DNA from: Floccularia luteovirens
Lineage: Eukaryota; Basidiomycota; Agaricomycetes; Agaricales; Squamanitaceae
Assembly (NCBI GenBank): GCA_009739215.1
Contig: VSJF01000002.1
Coordinates: 1,364,001 to 1,428,000 of the forward strand
Length of the DNA: 64,000 bases
Reading direction: 5' to 3'
The notes below the pieces were generated by a model. It was not told the origin of the DNA. It ran no database searches and saw only the letters and a program-made list of their open reading frames with translations. The position numbers and the translations under genes were made by a program. Positions 47,398 to 57,700 of this stretch are shown here, piece after piece (positions within the stretch are counted from its first letter, which is position 1; each line of letters begins with the position of its first letter).

Positions 47398-48100
47398 CAG
47401 ACAATGAAAAGAAATCAAAAAAAGAGGAAAAGAAAACAGAAAACCTAAGTCCAAGCCCAAGCTCGTCCAACAATACTATATCTACCAGACTACCTTAACT
47501 CTGGATGGAAGAAGGTCAACTCTCAGAAAGCTTTCTTACCCTAACTGATATCAAAATCCTGTTCAAGAAATAGCAAGGAGACTTTTTTCAGAATTGGCTC
47601 AATTGGGCTGCTCCCCACAATGCTCAGAAATTCTGAGAATTAAGAATGTTCTATAAATTAAATGAAAAAGTCCTCACCATCAAAAAGAAAATAGATGACA
47701 TCAGTCTCCTTAAATTATATAATCTCAACTCTAACAGATTTTCCCAACAATTATCTTCATTATGGAAAGCACAACCAAAAATACCTTCCCCTATCTCATT
47801 CCATTCAATTTGCCCCACAAACCAGACCAAATTCAAAACCACCTCTCACTCAACACCCCATGCACAGAACAACCCCATCCCCACCTAAATGACCTATATC
47901 TAGAAAGAACTCGAATGAGAAAAGATGCTTTGAATGTGAAGAAGAAGGACATTGGGCTCTTGATTGCTCAAATTATTGATGTACAAAATATAGCAAAAAT
48001 GCACCAGGGCATTACACTAAATGGTGCAAAAACACAACTAACCTAACACACAATCTCGAAGCAAGACAAAGAGACAAAATGACAATATTACCTCCTAGCT
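47398..48100 (+). pseudogene. Extra ORF after Gypsy G2 integrase, Cys-rich
   Basis: Downstream of the chromodomain a further protein can be read across stops: an acidic/Ser-rich start, a block FYKLNEKVLTIKKKIDDI (about 47646), a Pro/Thr/His-rich segment, then CFECEEEGHWALDC and, shortly after, CTKYSKNAPGHYTKWC (about 47930-48030): one CX2CX4HX4C knuckle followed by a second Cys/His cluster. It is not Gag, which lies at the 5' end of such elements. Similar 3' ORFs occur in some Agaricomycete Gypsy elements as far as I recall; their role is unknown to me. Confidence 0.6.
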
Positions 48101-48290
48101 CCATATCTCAGACATTGATAGGAAAAAACATGGTGAAGCTCCACTCCAGAATCCACAGATTATGGCAATTTTGATTAGCCTAATGAAGCCATCACCAATA
48201 TGACTAGTGAACCCTATTGAAGAGAAAATAGGAATTGAGAAAAGTATGAATATCAGAAATACAAAGATTTCTGACATACTAAGAGGGTAA

Positions 48291-48848
48291 TGTTATGGCC
48301 CTGAACTTTTTCTATCTCTCTGGACTTTTCCACATATATTAATAAACATCAGAACAATTACTTAGTTTCCAGAACAATAGTTATTATCAGGAACCTAACA
48401 TCTCTGCACCTCACAGAACACACAGACATGTCATCATAGACTTCATTCAATAGACTATAAACAGATGTCACAGACTTCTTTCTATTTTAACTTTTAAGTC
48501 ATGCTTAACTCATGTTAATTCCCCTTTTAAATTCTCTTTATCCTATTATTGTTATCTTCCTCATGTTCTATCCTCCATGTGGAGATAACAAACCATTACT
48601 GTATTTAAGCTACATATATTATAATTATTTTATAGCTTGAATATCAAATAAGACTCGTACTCACTCCATTCTCTATCTCTCTTATCTGTCTCTCTTTCTC
48701 TGTCCTTTATAGGAACATCTTCCTCTGTTCCTATAAGTAAGACACAGAAGTCGGCAGAGCACAACAGACATCATTGAAGCCATGTCTTAACTCCATCCTA
48801 CAAGCATCTCCATGTTCACAGAGATCATATTGAAGTCAGCTCTTGATA
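48291..48848 (+). repeat. 3' LTR of Gypsy G2
   Basis: 558 bp, TGTTATGGCCC...CTCTTGATA, preceded by a polypurine tract. The last 250 bp resemble LTR family E. Confidence 0.8.
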
Positions 48849-49098
48849 GTTATTCTATTCATAGTAGAATCACACCATTGTTCTCTCATCTCTATTGTTC
48901 TCTCTTGTTCTTCATTGTTCTCCAGTCTTCCATTGTATTAGTCACTATTGTACTCCAACAGTATAAATAGGTAGAATATGAGACCAAGCTCTCCAGCTTG
49001 ATCTTAGTGTCAACTCTCTTGTACAACTGTTTACTTGTCTCAACAATAAATCTCTTTCTCTCTCTCAAACAAGTCTCTTAACATCTAAACATTCAAGT
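48849..49098 (+). repeat. Unclassified LTR-like segment with TATA box
   Basis: CAGTATAAATAGG near 48960 followed by CTCCAGCTTGATCTTAGTGTCAA and a CTCTTAACA end near 49080 looks like an LTR of yet another family; its limits are not clear. Confidence 0.45.
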
Positions 49099-49409
49099 TG
49101 TTGAGCAGCCATGTGTGCATGACACAGTGGAGAGACTCAAGCCTTACCTTGTGCTTACTTAGATTACACCTTAGGGTTAGTGTTTACTACTACGACCTAG
49201 TGAATAGGACAAGGGATCTATTCTGTATAAGAGTGTCCTTATATACAGTTCTAGCTATATGTACATATTTACATATGATAGGTCCTGTGCATAAGGCATG
49301 GGGCATAGGGCATATGTGAGTGTAGTCATGTGACATATCATGTGACATATCATCTAACTCATCACCTAACGAATTATGTAATCCATCATGTGATCGTGCT
49401 GATGTAACA
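49099..49409 (-). repeat. Solo LTR, family C
   Basis: 311 bp, on minus TGTTACATCAGCACG...GGCTGCTCAACA, with target duplication CAAGT at 49094-49098 and 49410-49414. Confidence 0.92.
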
Positions 49410-49629
49410 CAAGTAACAGAACAACAAGAATACAGACCTTTACAAGTTCATTCCAAGAACCTATTCAACATTCTTGAGTCTTAGTCCTAGACTAGTTGTC
49501 TAGAGACCCAATCCATGGTTAGTAACGGAGGTGCCCATCTGTTGCATTATAACATATATCAGTCCAGTGATAGTTTCACTGAGGGAAACATTATCCCATT
49601 GACAAATAACATCAAAATCACCAAACAAT

Positions 49630-49986
49630 TGTTTGCAACATTAACACACATAGTGAAATGGAACTACCTAACCTTAGAGCTTACTTAGAGACTTATGGAC
49701 TAGTACTAACTACTACCAATATAATTGGACAAAAGGCATAGTATGAAGTACAAGGTCCTTATATACAGATTTACTATATGTGCATATTTGTAAATAGTGG
49801 TCCATGCTAGATAGTTCCATAAGTCACATGTTTCTTGTAGAATGTTGTAGAACATCAAAGATCATGCTTAGTCATAATGTACATAATATATAAAGCATAT
49901 GATGAGTGAGTCACATGACTAGGTCATATGACATATCATGTTACATGAATCATGTGATCCTTCATGTGATAGTTGCTGTCGCAACA
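49630..49986 (-). repeat. LTR, family C
   Basis: On minus TGTTGCGACAGCAAC...; the other end is diverged. Flanks ACAAT and ACAAC differ by one base. Closest to the copy at 17182-17543. Confidence 0.75.
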
Positions 49987-50281
49987 ACAACACTGCTACA
50001 GCATACTACAGTCTATCTATGAAGTGCTACAGTACTGCTACAGCCTATCTATGGGATGCTGTGGAGTGCTTTGCAGCTTATAACCCCATGCTACAGCTGA
50101 AAGATTGAGACAAAAGGTGTACGAAACCTGATAAATAAATGCTCAGAGTTGTGCACCGTAAGAGTGGAACAACATCTCAATGTATTCACCTGATAAATAA
50201 ATGCTGTGTAGTATACAATAAGAGATAGAATACAAGTACATTAATAAAAACATACCTCAGAGTCGTGCACCATAAGAGTGG
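49987..50281. repeat. K-like palindromic words and a short direct repeat
   Basis: CTACAGTACTGCTACAGCCTATCTATG-type words up to about 50100, then ACCTGATAAATAAATGCT twice (50128 and 50191) and CATAAGAGTGG/CGTAAGAGTGG twice. Confidence 0.55.
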
Positions 50282-50591
50282 TGTTGCGTCAGCACGATCA
50301 CATGATGGATTACATAATTTGTCAGGTGATGAGTCACACGTGATATGTCACATGATGTGTCACATGACTACACTCACATATGCCCTATGCCCCATGCCTT
50401 ATGCACGGACCATCATATGTAAATATGTACATATAGCTAGAACTGTATATAAGGACACTCTTATGCAGAATAGAAAATAGGTCCTATTCTATAGGTGGTA
50501 GTTAGTAACTAACTGTAAGGTGTGAATCTAAGTAAGCACAAGGTAAGGCTTGAGTTCCTCCACTGTGTCTTGCACACATGGCTGCTCAACA
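50282..50591 (+). repeat. Solo LTR, family C
   Basis: 310 bp, TGTTGCGTCAGCACG...GGCTGCTCAACA, with target duplication AGTGG at 50277-50281 and 50592-50596. TATATAAGG at about 50446. Confidence 0.94.
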
Positions 50592-51444
50592 AGTGGAACA
50601 ACGTCTGAGGTGTACAAACTACAAGTACATAGACTATATATCATCATATATCTGAGACAATTGGAGTGAGTGACGAAATAATAGAGAAAACAATAAAACT
50701 TCGAGAAACCCGTTTTGGTAGCTGATCAAGGGCAATGCGCATGTAGGATTGTTATTCCAACAACAGCTGCTATAGTGCTATGGAGCACTCCATAGCAAGC
50801 CATAGCAGACCTGGGATTTGCTGATTAGCTGTGAAAGAAATGAATGTGAAAGGGCAACCAGTAGATGGAAATGGATGAGATTTTGAGAGGATAGGCAGAG
50901 TGATAGTGGAAAATGACATGTGCAATTAGGAGGCAATTGGGTTCATTAGGGTTGCTATGGAGCAAAATGAAGAGAATCTTGAGGGTTTCCCTTACAGTTA
51001 TAACATATACCTTTTGAAAGTATCATTTAAAATATATAAATTTTTTTGTTAACTTAGAATAATCATATGATTTCAGCTAAGCCATAATTGGTGGCTCAGC
51101 CTAGCTCAAAGCCAGCAAAGTGAGAAAAACCAAGCAAGCTGAGCTGGTGGCAACACTAACTGAGTCTGGAGTATCATGAATGGAATTGGTTCATCCTTTA
51201 TTTACTGTGAAAATATCCCAACATTCAAGCAGCTTTTTCATCATTGGGATATTCTCAATTTGTCCCCAGTCTATTCTCAGCTAACTGTATTCAGTACAAG
51301 TTTCAGGTCTGGCTATGTGGATGGTACGAACGCGATCACATGATGGGTGTCACAAACAAGAAATGCTATTTTGTTTTGTTTGATTGCAACCTGCAGCCAG
51401 CGTGTCCTCTACTTTTCACACAGTTGGTCGAACGTTCATCCTTG
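50592..51444. other. Repeat edge and DBF4 upstream region
   Basis: To about 51000 the sequence is still repeat-like: CTATAGTGCTATGGAGCACTCCATAG near 50770 is a perfect-looking palindrome of the K type, and GGGTTTCCCTTACA at 50982 is an inverted family F-type LTR end. From about 51300 CpG becomes normal. One ACGCG core (51330), part of the MluI-box consensus of G1/S genes, lies 115 bp before the DBF4 start; by itself this is weak. Confidence 0.45.
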
Positions 51445-53256
51445 ATGGCGACCACAAACCGCCGCCCTCTCTCAAATCGACCCATCTCTGCACAGCTCAT
51501 TGCGCCAAATACCCCCAGAAACATCCCTGTTAAACGTTCTCATTCTCCAGATCAGATTGATTTTGCTGCATCCCGCCCGATTCCCAAGCGCGCACGCGCT
51601 ATCGTCCATTCACCGGCAACGCAAAGCAACGTTCGTGATCCGAACAAAGAACGCAGTCGATCTGAGAGAGAGCAACAAAAAGCAGAGTTTAAGGAGAAAT
51701 ATTGCAGGGCATTCCCATATTGGACTTTCTATCTCGACTTAGAAAATATGGACTCCCAGCCGGCAACTGTTCAAGCCCTGAAATCACAAATTCTGCAACT
51801 CGGAGGAGTGAGTCCCTATTGATCTATTAGGTTATAGACTGATCTGAAAGTGCTACAAGACGATAGAAGACTTCTTCTCACGTCAGATAACCCATTTAAT
51901 CACCAATAAGCCAAGTTCAGGCCCCCAGACTACATTGGTATCTGAAAAGGAAAATGCTGTCCAATCTGTCGCCAAAGTCTCACACACCCTGAAGAGCCCA
52001 ATCAAACTCAGAGGACGGTCAGTTGGCAACCCCCATGAGACATGTAATCCTAATATAACCCACATTGTTTAGAGTAATCTCTGACGATACCGGAACGGGA
52101 TTCGATCTGGTCTCCAAAGCTTGTAGTTTCGGAATCAAGATTTGGACCCCAATTAAACTCGAAAGTGTGCTTTCTCGTTGCCTGGACTTGTCCGTCTCTC
52201 CTTCAGTCACCACCCATCGGACTTCGTCCCTCAATCCGGCAGCACGGTCCCTTTCACGCCTTTTGCAATCGGAAAAGATACATGGCACCACTGAGCGAGA
52301 CCCAACTCAAAAGCGACATGACTTCAGATACTTTTCTCGATCTAGTAAATTCATACTAATCGAAGATTTGCGACAAGAGTTGTCAACCATTGCTGCTCAC
52401 GAATATCCTAATTTTACGGAGAAGGACGAAAACAGCAGAGCTCCATGGCCTGTTCTCTTTTGTCATCCCAAGTCTCGTGGACCTTTTATCCCTTTTGACG
52501 ATAGGGAGAAGAGACGATGGGAAAAGCTTCAGAATTTAGATGCCTTACGGGAAAAAGAGAAGGCCCAAATGAAAGAGAATTTCAGCCAAGCCAAAGCGAT
52601 AAAAAGGAAGGCTGCCATGTGTGTCAAACAAAATGGTGATTTGAGGCGGTCTGTTTCCCTGAATAACTTGCAGCAACATGTCGTCCAATCTCCGGTAGAT
52701 GTATATATGGCTGCTTCAGGTAACAGTGTTGGCATCACCTCAACAGCTGGGACTACATCGACTGCTAGCTACACATCACGGAATGTGCCACTATCTACCG
52801 CTCTCAATAGTCGAATTCGACAAGAAGTTGTCACTTCACGTAAATTTACAGCCGGTAGTATTCAGAAGACCTCTTGTAAATTTAAGACAAACATAATGGG
52901 CCCACCCACCCATATCCCAGCACGAAACCCAACCCTTAGGAAAAGTAAGAGCACGAATACCCTTAAACTACCTAAACGGGAAGAGGGGATCAAACCAGGT
53001 TACTGTGAAAGTTGTCGCACAAAGTTCGAGGATTTTAAAGACGTATGTAATACAGCCACGACATCCTTACAATCTAAACTCATTGTAAATTGTGCTCCAG
53101 CACGTATCAGGGAAAAAGCACAAAAAGTTTGCACTGGATGATGCTAACTTTGTTCAGCTCGATTATATTCTCTCGCAGGTCCAACGTCGCACAGTTCAAG
53201 AAGTTGAAGACAGTACGAGGAAGAGGGCAGAAAGATACAAGCAACTTTGTAATTAA
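51445..53256 (+). CDS. DBF4: Dbf4-type regulatory subunit of Cdc7 kinase
   Basis: Regulatory subunit that activates the Cdc7 kinase and directs it to MCM helicase at replication origins. Four exons: 51445-51807, 51860-52017, 52073-53042, 53101-53256, giving 548 residues; introns of 52, 55 and 58 bp. Motif N (BRCT-like) spans about 82-210 (FYLDLENMDS, THLITNK, VISDDTG, FGIKIW). Motif M lies at about 266-315 (FILIEDLRQEL, HEYP, PVLFCHPKSRGPF). Motif C, the Dbf4 CCHH zinc finger, is at about 482-510: PGYCESC, then HVSGKKHKKFA after the last intron. The start is the first ATG leading into MATTNRRPL; ATGs near 51340 are in frame but lead into unconserved sequence. The sequence shows no damage despite LTRs less than 1 kb upstream. 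Confidence 0.92.
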
Positions 53257-53464
53257 TGATATTCAGAGATCCTGCAACTCGTAATAGGAGCACCCACGAC
53301 ACTCAAACTATTTTTAGCCAGCAACTCATATACTAGGCTTATGTTCTGAACCATGATCATAGCTTTTCGAAAGCAATTTGTATACATACGACCCCTAAAT
53401 ACATTTCCCATGTACAAATCAAGTGATTGACACAACTATAAAATTAAACAGAATGATATGACAG

Positions 53465-54682
53465 CTAATTCGTGGTCACTGTCAATAAAGTGACTATTCC
53501 ATCGATAGCAATCCCTTTAATGGCATGGCTGAGCCACGGAAATGTCAATCAGAAACAAGCCCTTACCGTGATTTATCCTGCACAACATTTATTAGCGCGT
53601 TCAGGATGGAAAATCTATTATATCAAAATTCTCACCCTTCAGCGCCAGATGGGAGCAAACCTGTGATATTTTGGGCAGTAGTGGTGTACGCAACTCCCCC
53701 AAAGCTTTTAACTGCTCCTAGGGCACTTTCAACAAGGTTATTGCGGCCTATAATAATCATATTTAGTGACATGCCACCTGTATCAAGCTTTATGTACCAA
53801 TATTGTATCCGTTAGGTGTAATCGTATGACTTTCAGATAGGTCCTATCAATCAACGAAAGGAATAGTCACTTGGCGCGCTTATGCCGCTTTACCAGTGAT
53901 AAACTTACTTCCTCTTGAGACACACTGAACCTCAGTTGATTATGATTTTTCATCAGGCTTTCTGTGACATCACTCACGCTAAAAATAAAGCCCCGCTATT
54001 AGCAGTCGGGCCATTCTGACGATACACTCTGAAACGGTGTTATTGGGTGGTTGGCAATTTCAAGTACCTATTAACGACCCACCGGAAGTGATTCCCTCCT
54101 ATGAGGCTCTCAAGGCAGGTGCCAAGGATCGGGTCGCCAAAATCTTGACGCAATTCCATCTTAATGAGTTGGGTAGGTCATGTATCATCTACTAGTAACT
54201 GTAGCGCCTAACTTACCGTCTGGTTAACAGACCCATGTCCATCTCCTAGATTAGCTGATTGTGGATCACCAAGGTGCTGGCCTAGGCACTCCTGAGAACT
54301 TTGTGAAGATTAATAAACAGTCCACATGATTTCAGCTGAGACGACTTACAAGCCGATTGCTTTGGCAAAATTCACGATTCCGGAATCTGTTAGAACCCCT
54401 GAAGAGCTCAAGCCCGATATTATGACCTGTGTAACCTAAGTATCACTATTGGGCCATGATACCAAGAGCACTAAATTACATTTAATGGTTCACCGCCCCC
54501 ACTCCCGGCTGGATATGGTTTGAGTTAATCAGGACGAAGTATTTAAACATCATACCATTAGAAAGCATAGAACCGCCGCCAGCTCGAGGATCAAAATAAT
54601 CAACGGCACGTTCTTGTAAAGGGGAGGCCGAAATTATGACGGCGGTAACGGCGACAACCAAAAACGAACTACGAAGGTGCAT
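53465..54682 (-). CDS. Small secreted protein, 11 exons, function unknown
   Basis: 225 residues from 11 exons: 54556-54682, 54480-54508, 54350-54426, 54217-54298, 54083-54159, 53978-54028, 53909-53924, 53798-53843, 53636-53747, 53567-53577, 53465-53514. All phases agree, and two exons are only 16 and 11 nt. A signal peptide is clear (MHLRSSFLVVAVTAVIISAS, cleavage near residue 20). The mature part has YFDPRAGGGSML, EPLNVIISGLSS, ECLGQHLGDPQSANLGDG, CLESLIGGNHFRVYRQNGP and NSGALFLAVSQEE. This pattern matches an uncharacterised secreted family that I recall from Agaricomycetes. Two or more Cys suggest a disulfide. An in-frame upstream ATG (54730) would bury the signal peptide and is not favoured. 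It converges with DBF4, 208 bp apart. Confidence 0.85.
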
Positions 54683-55502
54683 CTTTAAAGTAGAATTCGA
54701 TAGTACAGGATTGATACTTCGTAGGCTCAATGTGGGCCGCCGGACTTTAAGTACTCTGGTGGCACGTATTTTTTAGACCTGGGCTGAGACAGACAGCTGG
54801 AAGGATAGACCGCATGGATCAGCATTCTCATATGACTACTGTTGTGTCGAAAGAAGAAGCGCATACGAACCGAGAGAACTCGGAAAAAAGTTCCCGTTAC
54901 TTCTTGGTCTCACAGTGGTCCAAGCTTAGATAGGTGTTCTCCCAAGTAAATTTGTATATTTGGAGATATAAGTAGTTCTTATAGGGGACAGAGACACTGC
55001 TACCTGACATGATGGAGCATTGGTGTAAGGATTCCAAAAGGCCTGCTATTGTGGGTGTAGAGTGATTAATACCGATGATCAAAAGCTGGTCGTCCTTGAC
55101 GAAGTATTAGGAACCATGTGAATCCCGAAGCGTTGTGTAGTTAAAAAATTGATGCCACCGATACATACATGATAGGTTGTGTATTAAATATAGTCCTGCA
55201 AAATTATAGAAGTTAGGTGGGAGGAAAGTAAAATTGGTATGGGAAAATAGAGCACATTGTGAGATAAGAAGCTTTGGATGCAGCGTAGCACGCATTCATT
55301 CGCTGTCAGCTATATACAATCCCAAGGCGATAGGCGATAGATTGCCAGTAGTGAACGGTGTTGATAGTACTGTAGGACTTAACCACACGGACTATTCAAC
55401 ATTCAAACTCCGCTTAAATTGGCAACCTAGCATGGCACCTTCTATGATGCCTGCCATTCAAGTTCTGGTTAACGTCCAACGTTTCAACATCCATGATTCA
55501 GT
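54683..55502. other. Intergenic region between divergent genes
   Basis: 820 bp between the secreted-protein gene (-) and the unknown gene at 55503 (+). A minus frame at 54897-55082 (IIGINHSTPTIAGLLESL) has a faint nucleotide-binding look but no start, length or splice context to make it a gene. Otherwise promoters of the two flanking genes are expected here. Confidence 0.5.
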
Positions 55503-56281
55503 ATGATGGTTATGAAGCGGAAACGCTCTTCTAGTCCCCTACACACCAGGACTCCTAGTCCAGAAGACCTCGCCCTTCATCAATCTTCTACCAAGCGAAG
55601 GCGTTGCAGCATACTGGAACACGGATTTGCTCACCTCACGCTCAACAATACAAAAAACAACCTAAACTACTTCACCCTTCCCGCAGATGTGACTTTACCT
55701 CCTTCTCAATCTGCCCTGAAGGATCCACTTCCTCAGTTTCAAGACTCTTATATGGAAGACATAGACTTAAGAGAAGAAATTCCACTACAGGCAATTTCTT
55801 GTCTATCTTCTCCTCTTACCCTATCGCACAATGAAAATGTCATTTTTCCCAGTTCAATTGAGGAGCCTTTGTTACCCGAAGTCAAAATGAAGTCTTCATC
55901 TTGGTACGAACCTGAGCCAGATCGTGAGGACATCGAATTTCAGTAATATTTCACCACTGACGAAGAATTGCAGGAATTGTAATAACTGATCTCGATATTT
56001 CTGATGACGAAGACGAGGTAAATGGGGATAACACATATTTTTCCCTTCATCCTGCATTGTTGGAGCACATGAAAACTCGAACGTTCGACTCCACTCCGGT
56101 GAAACTGAAGTCACCGCCACAGAGTCAGGCACTGGTCTTGTTCAAACCTATCTCTCTATTTCGAGAGATACCCTCAGCTACAAGTAGAGATTTTGACGAT
56201 CCAAGTCCAAGTCTAAGTGCAGATGTAGAAGCAGGTCCAACAGACAATGCTAAAGATGATGACGCTATGGATGTTGAATAA
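55503..56281 (+). CDS. Conserved-looking nuclear protein of unknown function
   Basis: Two exons, 55503-55923 and 55974-56281, with a 50-bp intron (GTGAGG donor, CACTGAC branch site, CAG acceptor); 242 residues. It begins MMVMKRKRSSSPLHTRTPSPEDL with basic clusters KRKR and KRRR that could form a bipartite nuclear localisation signal, and Ser-Pro sites for proline-directed kinases. The middle is acidic (DLDISDDEDEV), followed by HPALLEHMKT and ALVLFKPISL, which look like a conserved block. The tail is acidic (DDDAMDVE). No enzymatic domain is seen. Without the intron the frame ends at a stop at 55944, inside the would-be intron. Its 3' end faces HAP2 143 bp away. Confidence 0.7.
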
Positions 56282-56424
56282 CAAGGTCGCGTCGTATATA
56301 GTGCATTAGAATTTTGAGCATAGAACACTAGCGAACAACATCGTATAGTTTTACAAACTGGAACCTTGAAAAAACAGTGAAAAAGATATCTGTATAGATA
56401 AGTCCATTACAATCACACCAAAAA
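56282..56424. other. Convergent 3' ends
   Basis: 143 bp between two stop codons facing each other; room for only short or overlapping 3' UTRs. Confidence 0.6.
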
Positions 56425-57541
56425 TCAGGAAGTAGATGCTCCAGAGCCTGTTAACTGGATCATTTCTTTTGTCCGCCTTTCCATTTCAACAGTAGTATTC
56501 GTTTGTGGCTGGTCGGACCCAAATATGGTTTGAAAACCATTAATATCTGAATGGTGGTGGTGTCTGGCGTGCGCATGGGGATGAGGAACATGGTGCATTT
56601 GTGCAGCAGAAGCATAAGGAGAGTTGAGCGCAATAGAGGAAGAATTCGAAGCAGGAGACCCCTTGTTAGAATGCTTTTGTTGAACGTACAGGGCTCGAGC
56701 TGTGGAGGCAGTTTGTTTCGTCTGGGACAACGATAACGGCTGTTGCGGCTGTGGTTGGGATATTGAATGCCGAGGCTGAGGTGCTGAATGTTGCATTGGA
56801 GCGGCCATAGCAGCCTGTTGCTGCTGCTGATTATGATGTTGCGGTGGAATCTGTTGAGCCAAAGTGTGATGCACAACAGGTAACTGACGATAATCAATGT
56901 TCATAATATCTATTTGATCTGGGGGTGAATTATGATTCATGAATGTGTCACGTTCCAGGACGGGAGATTTGGTAGGATCGACTGATGAGCTAGGCTGAAC
57001 ATCATCCTCATCCATTTCGTCATCAATTGGCCCGGCAGCATCTTCAGTATTCGAGAGCTTTTGGGCGGCAATCTCCTCTGCAGTAAGGAAGCGACCCCCT
57101 GGGCCACGTGGGCGACGCATAGCATGCTTATGACGGGACTCATGTAGGTATGGCTTTAAAAGGAAGAGATTAGAATTAGGACAGCACAAAGAAGTAGTAA
57201 GATACCTTGCGCTGACGAGAGAGGCGATGTACCTCTTCGAGGCGAGTACGTGCTACTCTGCGCTTGAGAATGCGAAAGTATTGTTTCGCATTAACGTATA
57301 AAGGCTCCTCGTCGATGTGATTCAAGTCTGGAGTGCGTTCATTGTGATTAGCAGGATGTGAAGAAGCGGGGAAGAGTTCGTGAGAGCGGTAAAGAAATGT
57401 AGGGTTGCGGTCAAAAAAAGTGGTAGGAAACAGATGATCTACATTGTTATTATGGTCGATGTGGAGAGCTGGATGGATGTCGTGGAGACTTTGGAGGGGT
57501 GGATGGCTGAGCGGCGGCTGGCTGAGTTGCGGGTGCTCCAT
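56425..57541 (-). CDS. HAP2: HAP2 / NF-YA subunit of the CCAAT-binding factor
   Basis: Sequence-specific subunit of the heterotrimeric HAP2/3/5 (NF-Y) complex. Exons 57206-57541 and 56425-57153 with a 52-bp intron; 354 residues. The core is complete at about 79-138: the A1 helix that binds HAP3/HAP5 ([18 protein letters not shown]), linker, and the DNA-contacting A2 part ([20 protein letters not shown]). The intron cuts between the two, just after RQRK. N-terminal part is His/Pro/Asn-rich; after the core come an acidic patch ([10 protein letters not shown]) and a Gln/His/Pro-rich region typical of NF-YA activation domains. The ATG at 57541 is taken as the start; an in-frame ATG at 57589 adds 16 residues but would overlap two CCAAT motifs of the divergent promoter. 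Confidence 0.93.
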
Positions 57542-57700
57542 GGCTGATTCAACAAATCTTCTTATTGGCTCTCTGCAACCTCGCTCCATTGGCTGCAGCT
57601 GTTGGCCATTGATTGCATCTGCTTGTTACGCCTGGTCTAGCCAAATACTCACTGCATTTTCAAACAACACCAATTCCCAGTTCATTTAGCATTAACATCC
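57542..57700. promoter_or_regulatory. Divergent promoter between HAP2 and THO1 with CCAAT boxes
   Basis: 159 bp separate the two start codons. On minus, AGCCAATGG (core 57588-57592) fits the HAP consensus RRCCAATSR, and AGCCAATAA (core 57564-57568) fits all but one position; the cores are 24 bp apart. CCAAT also occurs on plus at 57670-57674. HAP2 protein could bind its own promoter; that is an inference. Confidence 0.6.

Larger units (their letters stand above)
44528..48848 (+). mobile_element. Gypsy element G2, 3' part, decayed
   Basis: Starts inside RT at MDDILIFSEN, immediately after a Copia-B LTR. It continues through RNase H, integrase and chromodomain (to about 46860), a solo Copia-B LTR (47049-47392), an extra downstream ORF with Cys clusters (about 47400-48100), a polypurine tract AAGAGGGTAA and the 3' LTR (48291-48848). 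The part upstream of the RT motif is not in the window. Confidence 0.88.

Noticed and set aside
52042..52072. DBF4 intron 2 starting at a GTAATC donor (52043)
   Set aside because: It would be about 31 bp, too short, and gives a frame problem; the donor at 52018 gives 55 bp, a branch site and the conserved VISDDTG reading.
55234..55506. Plus-strand 90-codon frame before the unknown gene
   Set aside because: No motif, overlaps the next gene's start, and has no splice or start context; treated as chance.
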